DNA of 64,000 nucleotides from contig OX485805.1 of NCBI GenBank assembly GCA_950295325.1, positions 15,301,501-15,365,500 on the forward strand, given 5' to 3'. Both the position numbers and the translations under genes were made by a program. Below are positions 22,541-33,656 of this stretch, in pieces (position 1 is the stretch's first letter; each line of letters opens with the position of its first letter). Source of the stretch: Polytrichum commune (taxonomy: Eukaryota; Streptophyta; Polytrichopsida; Polytrichales; Polytrichaceae). Under the pieces are notes generated by a model. It was not told the origin of the DNA, searched no databases, and was given only the letters and a program-made list of their open reading frames with translations.

Positions 22541-23108
22541 ATTACGAACGTTCGTTCATAAATGTGGCGTGAATACATGCCTTACCCCACAAACATATAC
22601 GAGCGTGCGTTCGTAAATACGCACCTCACCCTCCATTTTTACGAACGCACGTTCGTATATTCGTCTATACCCTGTACATCAGAGAAATCCTCAAATCAAA
22701 TTACACATACAAAAATACGAACGAACATTCGTAATCACAAACTATAACAATATACCAAACCCTTCATGGTAATTGTCTGCTTTCCCTAGTAGCATAATTT
22801 ACGAACGCACGTTCGTAAATAAGAACTAAAGTATTAATTCACCTATTTCAAAGATGCTCATGGAAATTAGAACAATCCTCGTGGAAATTAGATAACCCTG
22901 GACAACGCGTAGACTTGTTTAGAAACAATACGAACGCACGTTCGTAAACTTGAGCCAAATACACCTTAGCAACCACATTCTTTACGAACGATCGTTCGTA
23001 AATGAAATCAGCGAAGACATCATTAAAACTCCTCACGGGTACCCATAGCCAGCATTCATTGATTAGTATATATGATTTGCTTGTCAATTACGAACGCTCG
23101 TTCATAAA
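22541..23108. repeat. Palindrome cluster D (E2 leader intron)
   Basis: Eight copies start near 22541, 22597, 22637, 22714, 22799, 22928, 22981 and 23087. Several have a decayed arm (GTTCAT, ACATTCG). They lie in the intron that ends CTCTGCAG directly before the ATG at 23139. Confidence 0.95.
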
Positions 23109-24430
23109 CACAATACTAAATGTTTATGTGCTCTGCAGATGGCTAGACCGAGCAGGAGCGCCATTGAGATGTTCGCAGTGCAGATAGATCAGCTACCAGA
23201 GTCAAAGTCGGACCCCAACGGAAACGATAATTATGTCCCCAAGGAGGACTTCATTGGGGAATGGACGGCACTGCCAGAGAAGACATCAGAAGGTCTTTTC
23301 TGTCTTCGCTTCACCTACGAGCTGGAAACGACGCCGGACCAGCTAAGCAATGGGTGCAGATGAAGACTTGGGAAGTAGAATCAATTGAGGCACAAGGAGA
23401 TTATGTGATTTTAGACATGAAAAATAAGAAGGATCACATTAACCTCCTGTTAGAGTACAGGAGACATAGTTTCTCCTACACATACGCAGAAAATAACGTA
23501 GTGGCTGATGCCAAACACTTCCTCAAGGACCTGTTCACGAAGTACGCCCTGAGCTCGTACTGGACAACAAGGAAGTTGGCCGCGCTTTCCTTGAATATCT
23601 CCAAGTACAATAGCGCGGTCGCCGAAGCCAACAAGAAGAAGAAGAGCCCACAAAAACCATCCGCATCCGGGGCAGGAGGATCGAGAAGTGCATCCAGGCC
23701 GGTGCCTTCCGCGAGCAGGGTGACGGAGGGTCCCAGCCGACATTCCACACCATCGAAGAGGTCCCGGGACGAAATGGAGAGGTCTGGGGTAACAGAGGGC
23801 GCTGAGGTGAGCTCTCCTCCCCTGATGCCAACCCCTTTAAAGAAGGGTGAGAATCCAGATGCAGTGAAGGCAACAAAGATCCCACGAGATTTCAATAATT
23901 ACTCGAAGGATTGCTGGCCCATGGGGCGCCACTTCACGTTCAACGTGGACTGCTTCAAGTGCGAAAAGTCCCCCAACAAGTGGGTGGTAAGGTCTCGCGA
24001 GAGCGGTGGGGTGAAGTGGCAGATCAACAACCTCATGAACAACGTCAAGTGGAATAGGCAGACCGTCTGCGTCATGCCCAAGGGGCTGACATCCCGACCG
24101 ACAGAGATGGATTGGCCGCGAATCCAGAATGGAGAATTCTGGATTATAGATGGTCAGCATAGCTTGGAGGCGTCGCAACAGATCCTCAAGGACGACAACT
24201 TCCAGCACGAGCTGAAGGCTGACCTGCGGTACTGGAAGGCGTTCTTGGTCTGGTCGGACGATTGGGACAAGTTGCGCAAGATTTCAACCTTCCTGAACTC
24301 GGGGAACAAAATCAAGGCGTTCGAGGCTTCGTGGGCGGCCAACATAGTGGCTGCGAGAGACGTCTGGGTGGCACACGGATGCCCACCAAAGGAGAGGGAG
24401 AACGCCAAGAACCAGTCTCCTCAATGGAAG

Positions 24431-24488
24431 GTGAGTTTACGAACGAACGTTCGTATTATGTGCAACACTGACATCTTGTTTTGTGCAG
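24431..24488. repeat. Intron with one palindrome
   Basis: A 58-bp intron (GTGAGT donor, TTGTGCAG acceptor) whose middle third is TTTACGAACGAACGTTCGTA. Confidence 0.85.
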
Positions 24489-25815
24489 GCATTTTGCGAC
24501 GCGATGGTAGACAAGTTCTCTTCCATCGATATGAAGTCCACCACCACCAAGTCTGTGCTTGAGCTGAAGGGTGAGCTCAGACTAATCTGCTGCAATAGGG
24601 ACACATGGGACTTGTGGACGCAGTTTTTTGATGCACACAACTCGGGCGATTTGGTCAATCCCGACACGGAGGAGAAGTACAACACGGAAAAAACCGGTGA
24701 AGCGCCCCCACTACTGAGGGAGTTTTTTAGACACCTCCAGGGATTGACGGAGTCAGAGCTGAAGAGGTGTGCGATTCATGTTCTTGGGAACACCGTGAGA
24801 AGAAACCTTCCCTATCCCAAGATCTTTTTGAAGAGGCCAAAGCACAAGCCCGGGACGTACTCTATCAAGGAGTGGTGTGACCACCGGAAGCTGAAGACTG
24901 CTGCCATGAGAGAGTTGAGCGTACTCGTACCAGAGTACAAAATCTTTGAAGTCGACGGCGACATCAACTGGCCGCAATGGCAATTGTTAAAGGTCGACTA
25001 CAATATCAACAGAGCCTCCATGCGCAGTCTGGTCAAGGAGCACGCCTCGGTTTTGAAGTTGAAGGGGAACAAAAGGACTAAGAAAACCGACACGGATCCC
25101 CATGAGGTAATGCTGTACTTAAAAATTTTGGAGAGGAAGAGGAACGCCACATTCGAAGGAGTGGCAAGGTTTTGCGTGATGACCTCCGGCGTGGAGAGGG
25201 TCACATTTTCCAAGTGGGACGGCACCATCAGCAGGGCCGAGGTGAGGGAGGATCGACGGGGTTGCCCTTTTGCCCTGATCGATTTCAGGGGGATCCCGGG
25301 TGCGTCAAGGCAGGGGGGGGAAGGACATTCCCTTCTACAATCCCTTCATGGCCAAGTTCATGGAGTTCAAATCGCCGGCCATGAGGGAGCCACACGTTTG
25401 GCTGTGGATAGTCGAACAAGAGAAGTTGTCGTTCGTCACAGAGTTGTACGAGCAGAAGATCAAATTCGAGTACAGCATCTTCCACAGCACGTACGTGCCA
25501 ACGAAGACGGAGGGGATCGTGGCCATCAACGAGGCCAGGGGCAACAAGCAAGTGGGAGCGGTCAGCCTGATTTTCTTGACGTACAATGAGTTTAGGGATG
25601 GGCGACCGCCTATCAAGGCAAACAACACGTTCAAGAAAATCTACAGCATCCCGCATCCCCCTCCCAAGGATCTGTTGCAAGAGACCTTCTACACCGTCTT
25701 CCCCGCCATAGAACTCAGGATGGAGTTCTACGTCTCTGTATTGCAGAGTCTGGTTATAAGTGGAGAGACGGTATGCAACGTATGTGGAGGCTCCAAATTC
25801 ATGTATGCGGCCATG

Positions 25816-26037
25816 GTAAGTTGTCCAGACTCCATTTACGAACGCTCGTTCGTAAAGTTAACCAACTTCTCAATGTATTGTTTCACAGTCGCTGCACGTG
25901 ACGCATTCATGTTTACGAACGCTCGTTCGTAAACATAACCCCTTCGTAATGTAATGCTTGAAACTCGTTGCACGCTACGCTTTGATGTTTACAAACGTGC
26001 GTTCGTATTTTCTGACCTTATTGCTATCTTCTCACAG
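25816..26037. repeat. Intron with three palindromes
   Basis: A 222-bp intron (GTAAGT donor, CTCACAG acceptor) with copies near 25837, 25912 and 25988. It splits the methylase-like motif I region (MYAAM/MMGLVV). Confidence 0.85.
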
Positions 26038-27022
26038 ATGATGGGTCTCGTAGTCAACACATTTGTTGACGCTATCGACGAAGAAGACTTCAAGATCCAC
26101 CGTGCAAAGGCGTCGACGATGGACCTCAAGGACATCTCTGTCCCCAGGATGGACTTCAGTATGCCCGCCGACGAGGGCATACCATTCCACGATTATGAGG
26201 ACGACGAGCCCGCCCCCTCCGCCAACGTGGACGCCATTCTGCAGTCCTTCGACGTACCCCCACTTCGGATCTTGCCGCCAACAACAGATCTTCCCGACCC
26301 TCAAGGAACGCCGGGTGGTTATACCGGGTCGTCCGCGGGGACAACCCTGGACGTCCTCCCCGCGAGAACATCTCTTGCGGAGCCTTTCGGAACGCCAGGC
26401 GGATGCTCGACGTCACAGTCTCCAAGGCCCGCCGTGGTTCCGAAGATGGAAACCCTGGACATCCTCGACCAACGCTCATGGCCATCTTTGGACCTCTTCC
26501 GCAACACGAGGAGGAGGATGAAGAAGACTCCATACGTGGAGTTGCCGCCGGGAGCAATCATCGAGGTCTCGGACGAGGACGAGGGGGACATGGACATCAT
26601 GGCCGAGCTTGGGGTGGACTACGACAAGAACAAGCGAGTGAAGGAGGAGGCACTCACCGTCGCTGAGCTCAACGCCAAGCTGGAGGCGAAGATGAAGGAG
26701 GAGATGGCTGCAGCACAGGAGGAGAACGCCAAGCATCTGGCCAGGCTGCAAGAGCAGCTGAGGGATTCAGCGGCCAAAACCGACGCCATCTTCGAGATGC
26801 TTAGAAACATGCAGAGCTTCTCTGCGCCGGTCCAGCAACCTTACCCCTTTCCCCTGGAGGATACCCCTCACAGCCCCCACCTCCAGTCATGTACCAAGGA
26901 GGGCCTTCCCACCAAACAGCGCCACACCCAACGCCGGCGGGAAGTCCATTGCCCCCGGAGGTGACGGCGGCCGCCTCAACCTCCCACGATGCAATCACGG
27001 CGGCGCTAAGGGAGGACGAAGA

Positions 27023-27936
27023 TTTACGAACGCGCGTTCGTGAATCTTCAGGTCCGGCAGTCCTCACCCCTCCCCCTTCAAGGGTAGGACTGCCCACAGA
27101 CACCGACACGGCCTCTTTCACCGTCGTCCCAAGGGTTCTAGATAGGCGGGGCGATGACACTGCGCAACACACTGACATGGTCATTGTGGAGGAAACGCAG
27201 GGGAGCCCCAATGACTCGGCAGGTCCACATGGGATGGTCGTGGAGAGCCCTGACCAGGAACGACATCCGTCCGCGCACATGGAGGATGTCCGCATGGAGA
27301 GACTCGACCTGGGCGGAGACAACGACGTGGAGCTCATCCAACAGACCCAGTCGTCTCAGGAGGAGCGTCCAGCGGAGGTCATGGAAGCAGAGGCTGCTTC
27401 CCCAATGGATATTACGAACGCGCGTTCGTTAATCAAAGAGGTAACTCATCTCTGAGAATGCCAAATGTTTTACGAACGCGCGTTCGTAACATCACTAACC
27501 CCCCGCGTTGTGTTCTTGGCGCTTCAACTCCATCGACATCACGTTGCCCGCGCGAGAATTTTTCTACGTGATCGCTTGGGCCGACCAATTTTGTAGGACA
27601 CTGCATTTTTTCCTTAGGAAATTGTGATAGATTATCACGCGAGACAAATGTACATATTCACCGAATTAATATATGAGCAGACGATCTCTGCTCACATCCC
27701 CTTAACTTATTGCATATTATTCTCGCGTCTTGTGTTGTCTGTGCTCTTGCGCGTCCTTGCATTCTTTGCATACACACCTCACTCACGAACGCTCGTTTGT
27801 AAAACTGTGCGACCCCGTCTCGACCTCCTTCACGAACGAGCGTTCGTATATGTACGCATCCGCGCTCATGAACGAGCGTTCGTAAATGATGCGCACCGCC
27901 CCGCAGCCTTCATTGACGAACGGTCGTTCGCAATTG
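27023..27936. repeat. Palindromes in the tail exon and last intron of the E2 gene
   Basis: Two copies are coding: 27023 (read as DLRTRVRESS) and 27412 (read as ITNARSLI, as in E1). Intron copies lie near 27468, 27783, 27829, 27867 and 27914 and correspond one to one to those of E1. Confidence 0.9.
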
Positions 27937-28936
27937 TGCCCTTGTGAACATTTTCCTTGCACCCTCCTCACTTCCTCCTCTTTTCCCATAATGCATCGTC
28001 TTTATTTTCTACGCAACAATTTCTTTATTGGATCATAGAATTAAACTAGTCGCGTTGTTCATCACAGGACCCCCCGGAGATAGGTCGCAACCCCTCGACC
28101 AGTGGACCTCGAACCCGAAACAAACCGTTCCTCGTTTTTGACCTCAACGGGGTGTTGTGTCACACCCAACACATCCCAAGGGTCCCCACGCGTCCCTTCC
28201 GTCACCCCGACGAAAGGGACTACGACGGCGAGCTCGACACCCTCATTAACCGCAAGGCTGTCCGCGCCCGTCCCGGCCTGCGGGACTTCCTTCGCGAGGT
28301 GGTCAAGTTCGCCCACGTCGTTGTGTGGAGCTCCATGGTCATGGAGAACACGGAGCCCATCGTCCACTTCTTGTTCTGTGATCTCCCGAGCCCTTGCCTC
28401 GTCCTCGGCCAAGAGGACTGCGACGAGAAAGGCCGACCGGTGCCCAAGTTTGGCGGTCGAGGCGGAGGACAACAGTTCCTCAAGGTCCTCCATTCAAGAC
28501 TCTGTCAAGGCGTCCCCCGTCTGCAGGGGACGCCCCACGGGTGGTGGCCGACTCCTAAGAACACCCTCCTCATCGACGACAGCCCCACCAAGAGCGTCTT
28601 GAACCCCCCGGGCAACGTCATCTTCCCGGACACTTGGACCGGCGATAGGCAAGACACATTTTTGGTCGATAGGCTAGCCCCCTACCTTAGAAGGCTCGTG
28701 CTCCACGCCGGTAGCATCCCATTTTTTGTTAGGTCCAACCCCTTCGGCAATGCGGCGCTAAGCCCCCGCGATAATGTATATAAGAGCATCATGAGGCTCG
28801 CCAAACTCAATAAATTGATTTGAAATTCCTCCATGTCTTTGTTTGTTATCATGTGGTTCACATATCTAATGCTTGCTCTGTTTTTGGATGTCTGTTCTTG
28901 TTTTTTTTTTGTTCTTGTTCTTGTTCTTGCCCATAG

Positions 28937-29934
28937 TCTGCCCCCATATGCGACGCCCCTGTGGTCGATGGCCCTTCCCATCCCCTCTCGCCCCCGGCAT
29001 CCCCTTCCCGCGACATCACGGACTTCCAAATGCCATCCCTCTACCACTTCTCGGCGGTCGACGCGGCATCGGCCGTGGATAACTCCCGCGACGTGGGCAT
29101 CGACGACGGCGTCGTCAACAGCCCGCCCCCACCACTTGTCACCCGCGCGTACACCCCGTCGCCCTCCCCCCTCTCCAAGGAGAAACGGACGCTCGTTCGT
29201 TTGGGGCACCTCTCGCCCTCTAAAGACGACGGCGTTGCTCGTCGCAGGCCGAGCCAGCGTCTCCGCATGGAAGGCCCCCGTTGCCACACCTCCCCCGCCG
29301 ACTCCGTTCCTCCCCCCGCAACGTCCTCCGCTATCGTGGGCCCTCCACGCCTCGACTCCCCCCCGCCATCCAACAGTGCAATATTTCCATCGGCTCCGGA
29401 TGCTCCCGTCGACGCCCCCCTCGTTCCCACCGTTCCCCGCATGGACGTCCCCAAAGCCAAGGTGCCCTCCTCAACCCTAAACCCCTTTCGCGTTTTTTCT
29501 TCCCTTGTCTTCCGTTTGCGTGCCGTTCTCTTTACGAGCGCCCATCCCAAACCGCCCTCATTATTTTCCCCACTCCATTCCTATTCTTATCTTCCTATGA
29601 CGTTGTTTCGCAGGTGGCTACCCGCTCGCTTGGTGCCCGGCCCTCCTCCACGTCCTCCTTGGATAGGCACGCCCTCAAGGCCGCATCTTCCGAGTCCGAT
29701 CGTTGTCTGGCCCTCCGGAGAAGCGCAAGATGTTCCCTTTCGCAAACGCCCTCGTATTCTACTTATAATACCACCTCGTACAATTCGGGAGCGTGTCCTG
29801 AAACATGCAAGAACGACACATATTCCTGTCCAGGCAACACACAAGGATACAGTCGTGGGCCTGAGATTTTTAGAGCCATGGAGGCCGCCAAAAAAAAGGA
29901 CTTAGCCGCAAAAAAAAATAGTGGGTCGGACTAG
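28937..29934 (+). CDS. Proline-rich right-end protein of E2, two exons visible, start not found
   Basis: Exons 28937-29461 and 29614-29934 join in phase 0, giving 281 residues that are nearly identical to the E1 protein. The acceptor CTTGCCCATAG precedes the first exon and, as in E1, there is no in-frame ATG after it. The phosphatase gene has a phase-0 GT (SPRDN/GTATAT) that could splice to it. The protein is rich in Pro, Ser and Asp in its first half and ends in a basic Ala/Lys helix. No domain recognised. The in-frame palindrome (about 29185-29200) is kept exactly as in E1. Confidence 0.55.
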
Positions 29935-30293
29935 TGTGACTAGAAGCGTACTAGTGGGACGGACTCCCTAAATGGGCTTAGGTGTATAACATATTTAAGT
30001 GCTTACTTTCTATGCTATTCCAAGTTACTCAAGACATTGATGGTATTTCCATTATAATTGTATTTCAATCCCAATTAATTCATTCAACTTCCATTCATTC
30101 TTCGCATCTTCCCTTCCATTCATAACGAGTTGTGATTTCATACGCAACTATTTTCATGTATGCCTCACATTTTTGTTCACTTCCATGCCTTTATGTATAA
30201 TAATAGTAGCATACCATTATACATATGGGATTTTTAGTCATCATTACTAGTCCAATTTTGAAATGTGCATCCTTATATAGTCTCATAATCAAC

Positions 30294-30321
30294 AAAAAGT
30301 CTCCAATTACCGAATATAGTG
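30294..30321 (-). repeat. E2 right terminal inverted repeat
   Basis: AAAAAGTCTCCAATTACCGA followed by ATATAGTG is the inverse of the left end except one base. It is followed by GTT and unrelated DNA. Confidence 0.85.
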
Positions 30322-30434
30322 GTTTAGCTTCTGTCTCTTCTCTTCTCCTTAGTCTCAGGTTTTCATTGCAAAATAGTACTATATGGGTCGAACGCAAGAT
30401 TTATGATACTGCTACTTCTTTGTTGTCATTGACC

Positions 30435-33400
30435 ATGCGTGAGAATCCTAGGGTTGCCGACAACGGATCCTCAACGTGGGAACTCTGCGCTAGTAAATAC
30501 AGGGTGTACGGACTTCCAAGTCCTTCCACGAATGTAACCCCACCTCTTGTGTCTCCTCTTCCTCAATCCCCTGCCAAACCCCCCATTTCCATTCTTCAAT
30601 GTCTACGTAAACTTGCTTCGATGCCCGGTAGGAAAAACATCCTTAAAAAGCTAGATTATGACACCTTACACATTGAGGTGGTCAATTTCATGCCTCCTCG
30701 CTTTGATGGGAATTGTATGTTTGTCCTCCCCCCAGTAGGCGTCTCGTCATCTCATACGAAGGCCATGTCTTGACCAAAACCCAAACCACCAACATTACCA
30801 ATGACTTGGGCCTTGCTTTTCGTTCGTCCACCTGCGTTGGCCACCTGGAGTGTCATAATCCTACTTGCGACTACCTTCAACGTGCTCATCGCACCTCCAC
30901 TGTCAATGATACTGATTTTGACGGCTTCACAAAGGAGCCGTTTACCGTTGGTGGCCCCTTTCCTTTGGACTCCACTCTTATTTGCAGAATCTGTAAGGAG
31001 CCTCCCAAGTGCATTGCCCCATGCCATGCCAAAATCTTCTACGTCCACGGCAATGGTACCACTCAACGTGTGTGCATTCATCTGGGTAACCATCGCCACC
31101 CGGTCAAGGTCGGCAACTGTAGAGATAGTCGCAAGCGCATCGACGCCCTTATCGAGGAGCACGTTGAGTGAACGCCCCAAGCCACTCATAGCAAAATTGT
31201 TCTTGAGGCCAGCAAGGACCTTGTGGGTGAGTTCCTCCTCCGCAATGATACTGATCCTCATCAACTCCTTTCCTTGGAAGAACTTGAGCCCGTTTTTTTA
31301 TCCTTGCAAGGAGTTGAATTCCCCCCACATGCGAAACAAGGTTACCACCTTCAAATACTTACGTAGATTAGGAGTTATGGATGGAATCGTCAGACTTAGA
31401 GGTGTCAGCACCTGGGCCTATGTCCAGCGGAATCAATTCCCAGGACAAGGTGAGGATACGGACAAAGTTTTCATTTTCAAGATGTTCGAGGTCGGCCCTG
31501 GTAGTGGGGTAGACTTGGTTAAACGCATGCAACCTGGCAGAGATCTCGAGCATGCTTGGATCATGTCCGACCATGTCAAACGCGTCGCCAAGTGGACCAC
31601 CATGGCCTGCCACATTTACGACGGGACCTACCAGTGCATCATGACTATTGCTTGCTGCGACTTCCAATTGGAGGACAAGGAAGTGCAAGTGTTTTTCTGG
31701 CACAACCTCAACCACGTCATGGCTAGGCATGGAATTCCCAAGCCTCACTTCAAAGGATTCATGGCTGACAGTGCGCAAGCTAATTGGAATGCCGTCAAGA
31801 TTGTCTACGGCTCTGGAGATCCTAAGGTTCCCATCGATGGACGCGAGAGAACCTGCTACTTCCATTGGACCCAGTCTCTGGAAAAACACACGAAGCTCTA
31901 TATCAAGCACGACTTGCAAGACCAACACAAGCGTCTCTGCCTCTAGTATCGTGACGCATTCTCTATGCTCGAGGCGGAAACGAGGTACCTTGCCATCAAG
32001 GCCTGGTGGGCTTCTTCGAACTGCACCTCCGAGGAGGGGTTGAAACACCTTCAACTTTGGCTGGCCTTCTGGCACTTTCGATATCGACAATGGGGTGGCT
32101 TCATGGAATTGGTGTGTCTTTACTCTTATTACTGTTTTGTTTGTTTCTTTTTTTTTCTGGTTCTTTGCTTATTTCTTATATAGCCATTCCATTTTGCAGG
32201 AGAAAATCATGACCGCAGAGGAATTCGCACAAATGCCCAATTGCAACCTCGCCGAATCTATTCACAACAAATGGCTTCAAGCGTCCGGCAACGAAGGTGG
32301 CGATCTTTATGTGGCCACTGTGGATGACTACATTCAAACCTTCCTCCAAGTCGTGGCTTCCCATCAATTTCCCATAAGGTGGCGCTGGAGGTGATGGCCC
32401 TAGTAAAGAAGAACTCAAGCTTCGATGCGCACAACGTCGTGCTCAACGTACCGGTGACCCCGCAGATCTACAGAAGGTTCTCCTCGACTTTGAAGGTGTG
32501 GATGATTTCTGTACTCGTAGTCCCCACCTCGAGGGTGCCGAGGTCTTCGGCTTGCAGAACGCAAGCCTGACACCCCCATTAGAGCTGACGATGAGACCCA
32601 CCGCCCCGACACCCTCAACTTCTCTCGCCCTCGTGTCGCTCAGAGAACCACAAGGTCTCATGCTTCACCTCTACCTACCATCGTCGAGGAGTCCTCTCCG
32701 TCTGTGCTCGAGGTTCCCCCACCCCCTCCCAATGGTCTTGATTTTCGCCGTGTTACTGCTGTCCAAGAATCTGAAGTGGACGAGAAGCTCTGGCATATTG
32801 CTCGTGTTCCTTACAATTCCTCAAAGACATGTTGGGCCATGCATGTTGTCACCAAGAAGAAATGCACTGCCAAAATTGTCTCCAACTCCAAGAGCACCCC
32901 TGCACAGGCATACCTTGGAGTTTGGAACTATTACAAATTCACAGCACCTAAGGTCGATAAGTTTTTTTTTGCCCCGACGACATTGAGCGTTGTGTCAAAG
33001 GTTCACGACGCAAATGGGTCGACAAATTCTCTGCTGACCAAGAACGACCTCCGATTCCTCCCGTGTGGCCTGTCAAGATTGGTACCAACCTCACTCTTCC
33101 GGAGATCCTGAAGCTTGAAAATGCAGGCTTCCAGCTCCCGCAGAAAGAACGCATCACGCCCACTCGTCTCTTCAACACTTCAGCTCCTCCCCTGGACCTC
33201 TCCGGAGTAGATGTTCCTGCCAACCCCGACTCTTATCCTTCATCCAGGTAGTCCAAGTCTACGAGACGGTCTGCTACTGCACCGTCAACAAAACAAATGC
33301 AGATGGTCGCATCTGCACGAACTATGGACGGGACAATTTTGAAGGTCACCATGATTCCACGCCCTGGATTTGGTTGCGTACTCAAGTTGCAATCCAAACC

Positions 33401-33656
33401 TGCACCTACACAATCTATTTACCAACTGACAGTCAGTTCCATGCCCGAGTGTAATTGCCCGGCCTTCAAAGATATGATATCAAAGTTTGGCCGCAAACGA
33501 AATTCGTTCCTGCACTGCAAATACATGTACTTCATATTTGTTAAGGTGTCTAATGCAGACCCTGAAGTTGATTTGTTCATACACGCCCCTACCTTTAGCT
33601 TCAATGAAGTCAAACTCATCCTAGAGGGAGGCATCTTGACACAATCTACTTCCTAG
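30435..33656 (+). pseudogene. MULE-like transposase with zinc-finger and SWIM parts, degenerate
   Basis: Fragments in several frames form one ancestral gene. At the N-terminal side a zinc-chelating segment of WRKY/GCM type is visible (CRICKEPPKC, CHAKIFYV, HLGNHRHPVK). A MULE-type catalytic region follows (TTMACHIYDGTYQCIMTIAC, VFFWHNLNHVMARHG, GFMADSAQANWNAVK, CYFHWTQSLEKH). Near 33430-33530 is a SWIM-like CNCPAF with HCKYMYFIF. Breaks: a frame change near 30720, stops at about 31169 and 31944, and more downstream. One intron is apparent (GTGTGTC at about 32113 to TTTTGCAG at about 32200). Compared with MULE proteins the order zinc finger, transposase, SWIM is typical. Clearly inactive. Confidence 0.65.

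Larger units (their letters stand above)
23139..28823 (+). pseudogene. ParB/DGQHR-like, DNA-methylase-like and FCP1-like fused protein of E2 (frameshifted)
   Basis: Four exons, all joined in phase 0: 23139-24430, 24489-25815, 26038-27440, 28068-28823. Domain order: N-terminal module (NGNDNYVPKEDFIGEWTALP); basic linker; a ParB/sulfiredoxin-like DGQHR domain around GEFWIIDGQHSLEASQQIL; a region resembling a class-beta N4/N6 DNA methylase, with IDFRG where DPPY is expected and ETVCNVCGGSKFMYAAM as motif I, followed by NTFVDAIDEEDF; a coiled coil (ELNAKLEAKMKEEMAAAQEE); a disordered acidic tail; then the FCP1/NIF HAD domain (FLVFDLNGVLCH, NTLLIDDSPTK). Catalytic motifs of both enzyme-like domains are degenerate. 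Frame breaks occur near 23320, at a G8 run near 25315 and in a C/T run near 26850. They could be decay or base-calling errors. Every intron carries palindromes. Domain assignments are by eye; the methylase call is the weaker one. Confidence 0.6.
1762..30321 (+). mobile_element. E2: large CACTA-like DNA transposon, split by a nested copy (E1)
   Basis: The left end reads CACTATATTCGTTAATTGGA and the right end is its imperfect inverse, ending CGAATATAGTG at 30321. Without the nested E1 (7351-19439) the element is about 16.5 kb. The layout is left terminus, leftward transposase pseudogene, palindrome cluster, AT-rich spacer, rightward ParB/methylase/FCP1 gene, proline-rich frame, right terminus. 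CACTA...TAGTG ends are diagnostic of the CACTA (EnSpm) superfamily. The 3-bp flanks (TAA on the left, GTT on the right) do not match, so I cannot show a target-site duplication for E2. Either flank may have changed, or one end was rearranged. Confidence 0.8.

Noticed and set aside
23139-28823. Bacterial or phage contamination, because ParB-methylase fusions are known in phages
   Set aside because: The gene has plant-type introns, lies between CACTA ends, is present in part in a second copy, and shares motifs with the surrounding plant element.
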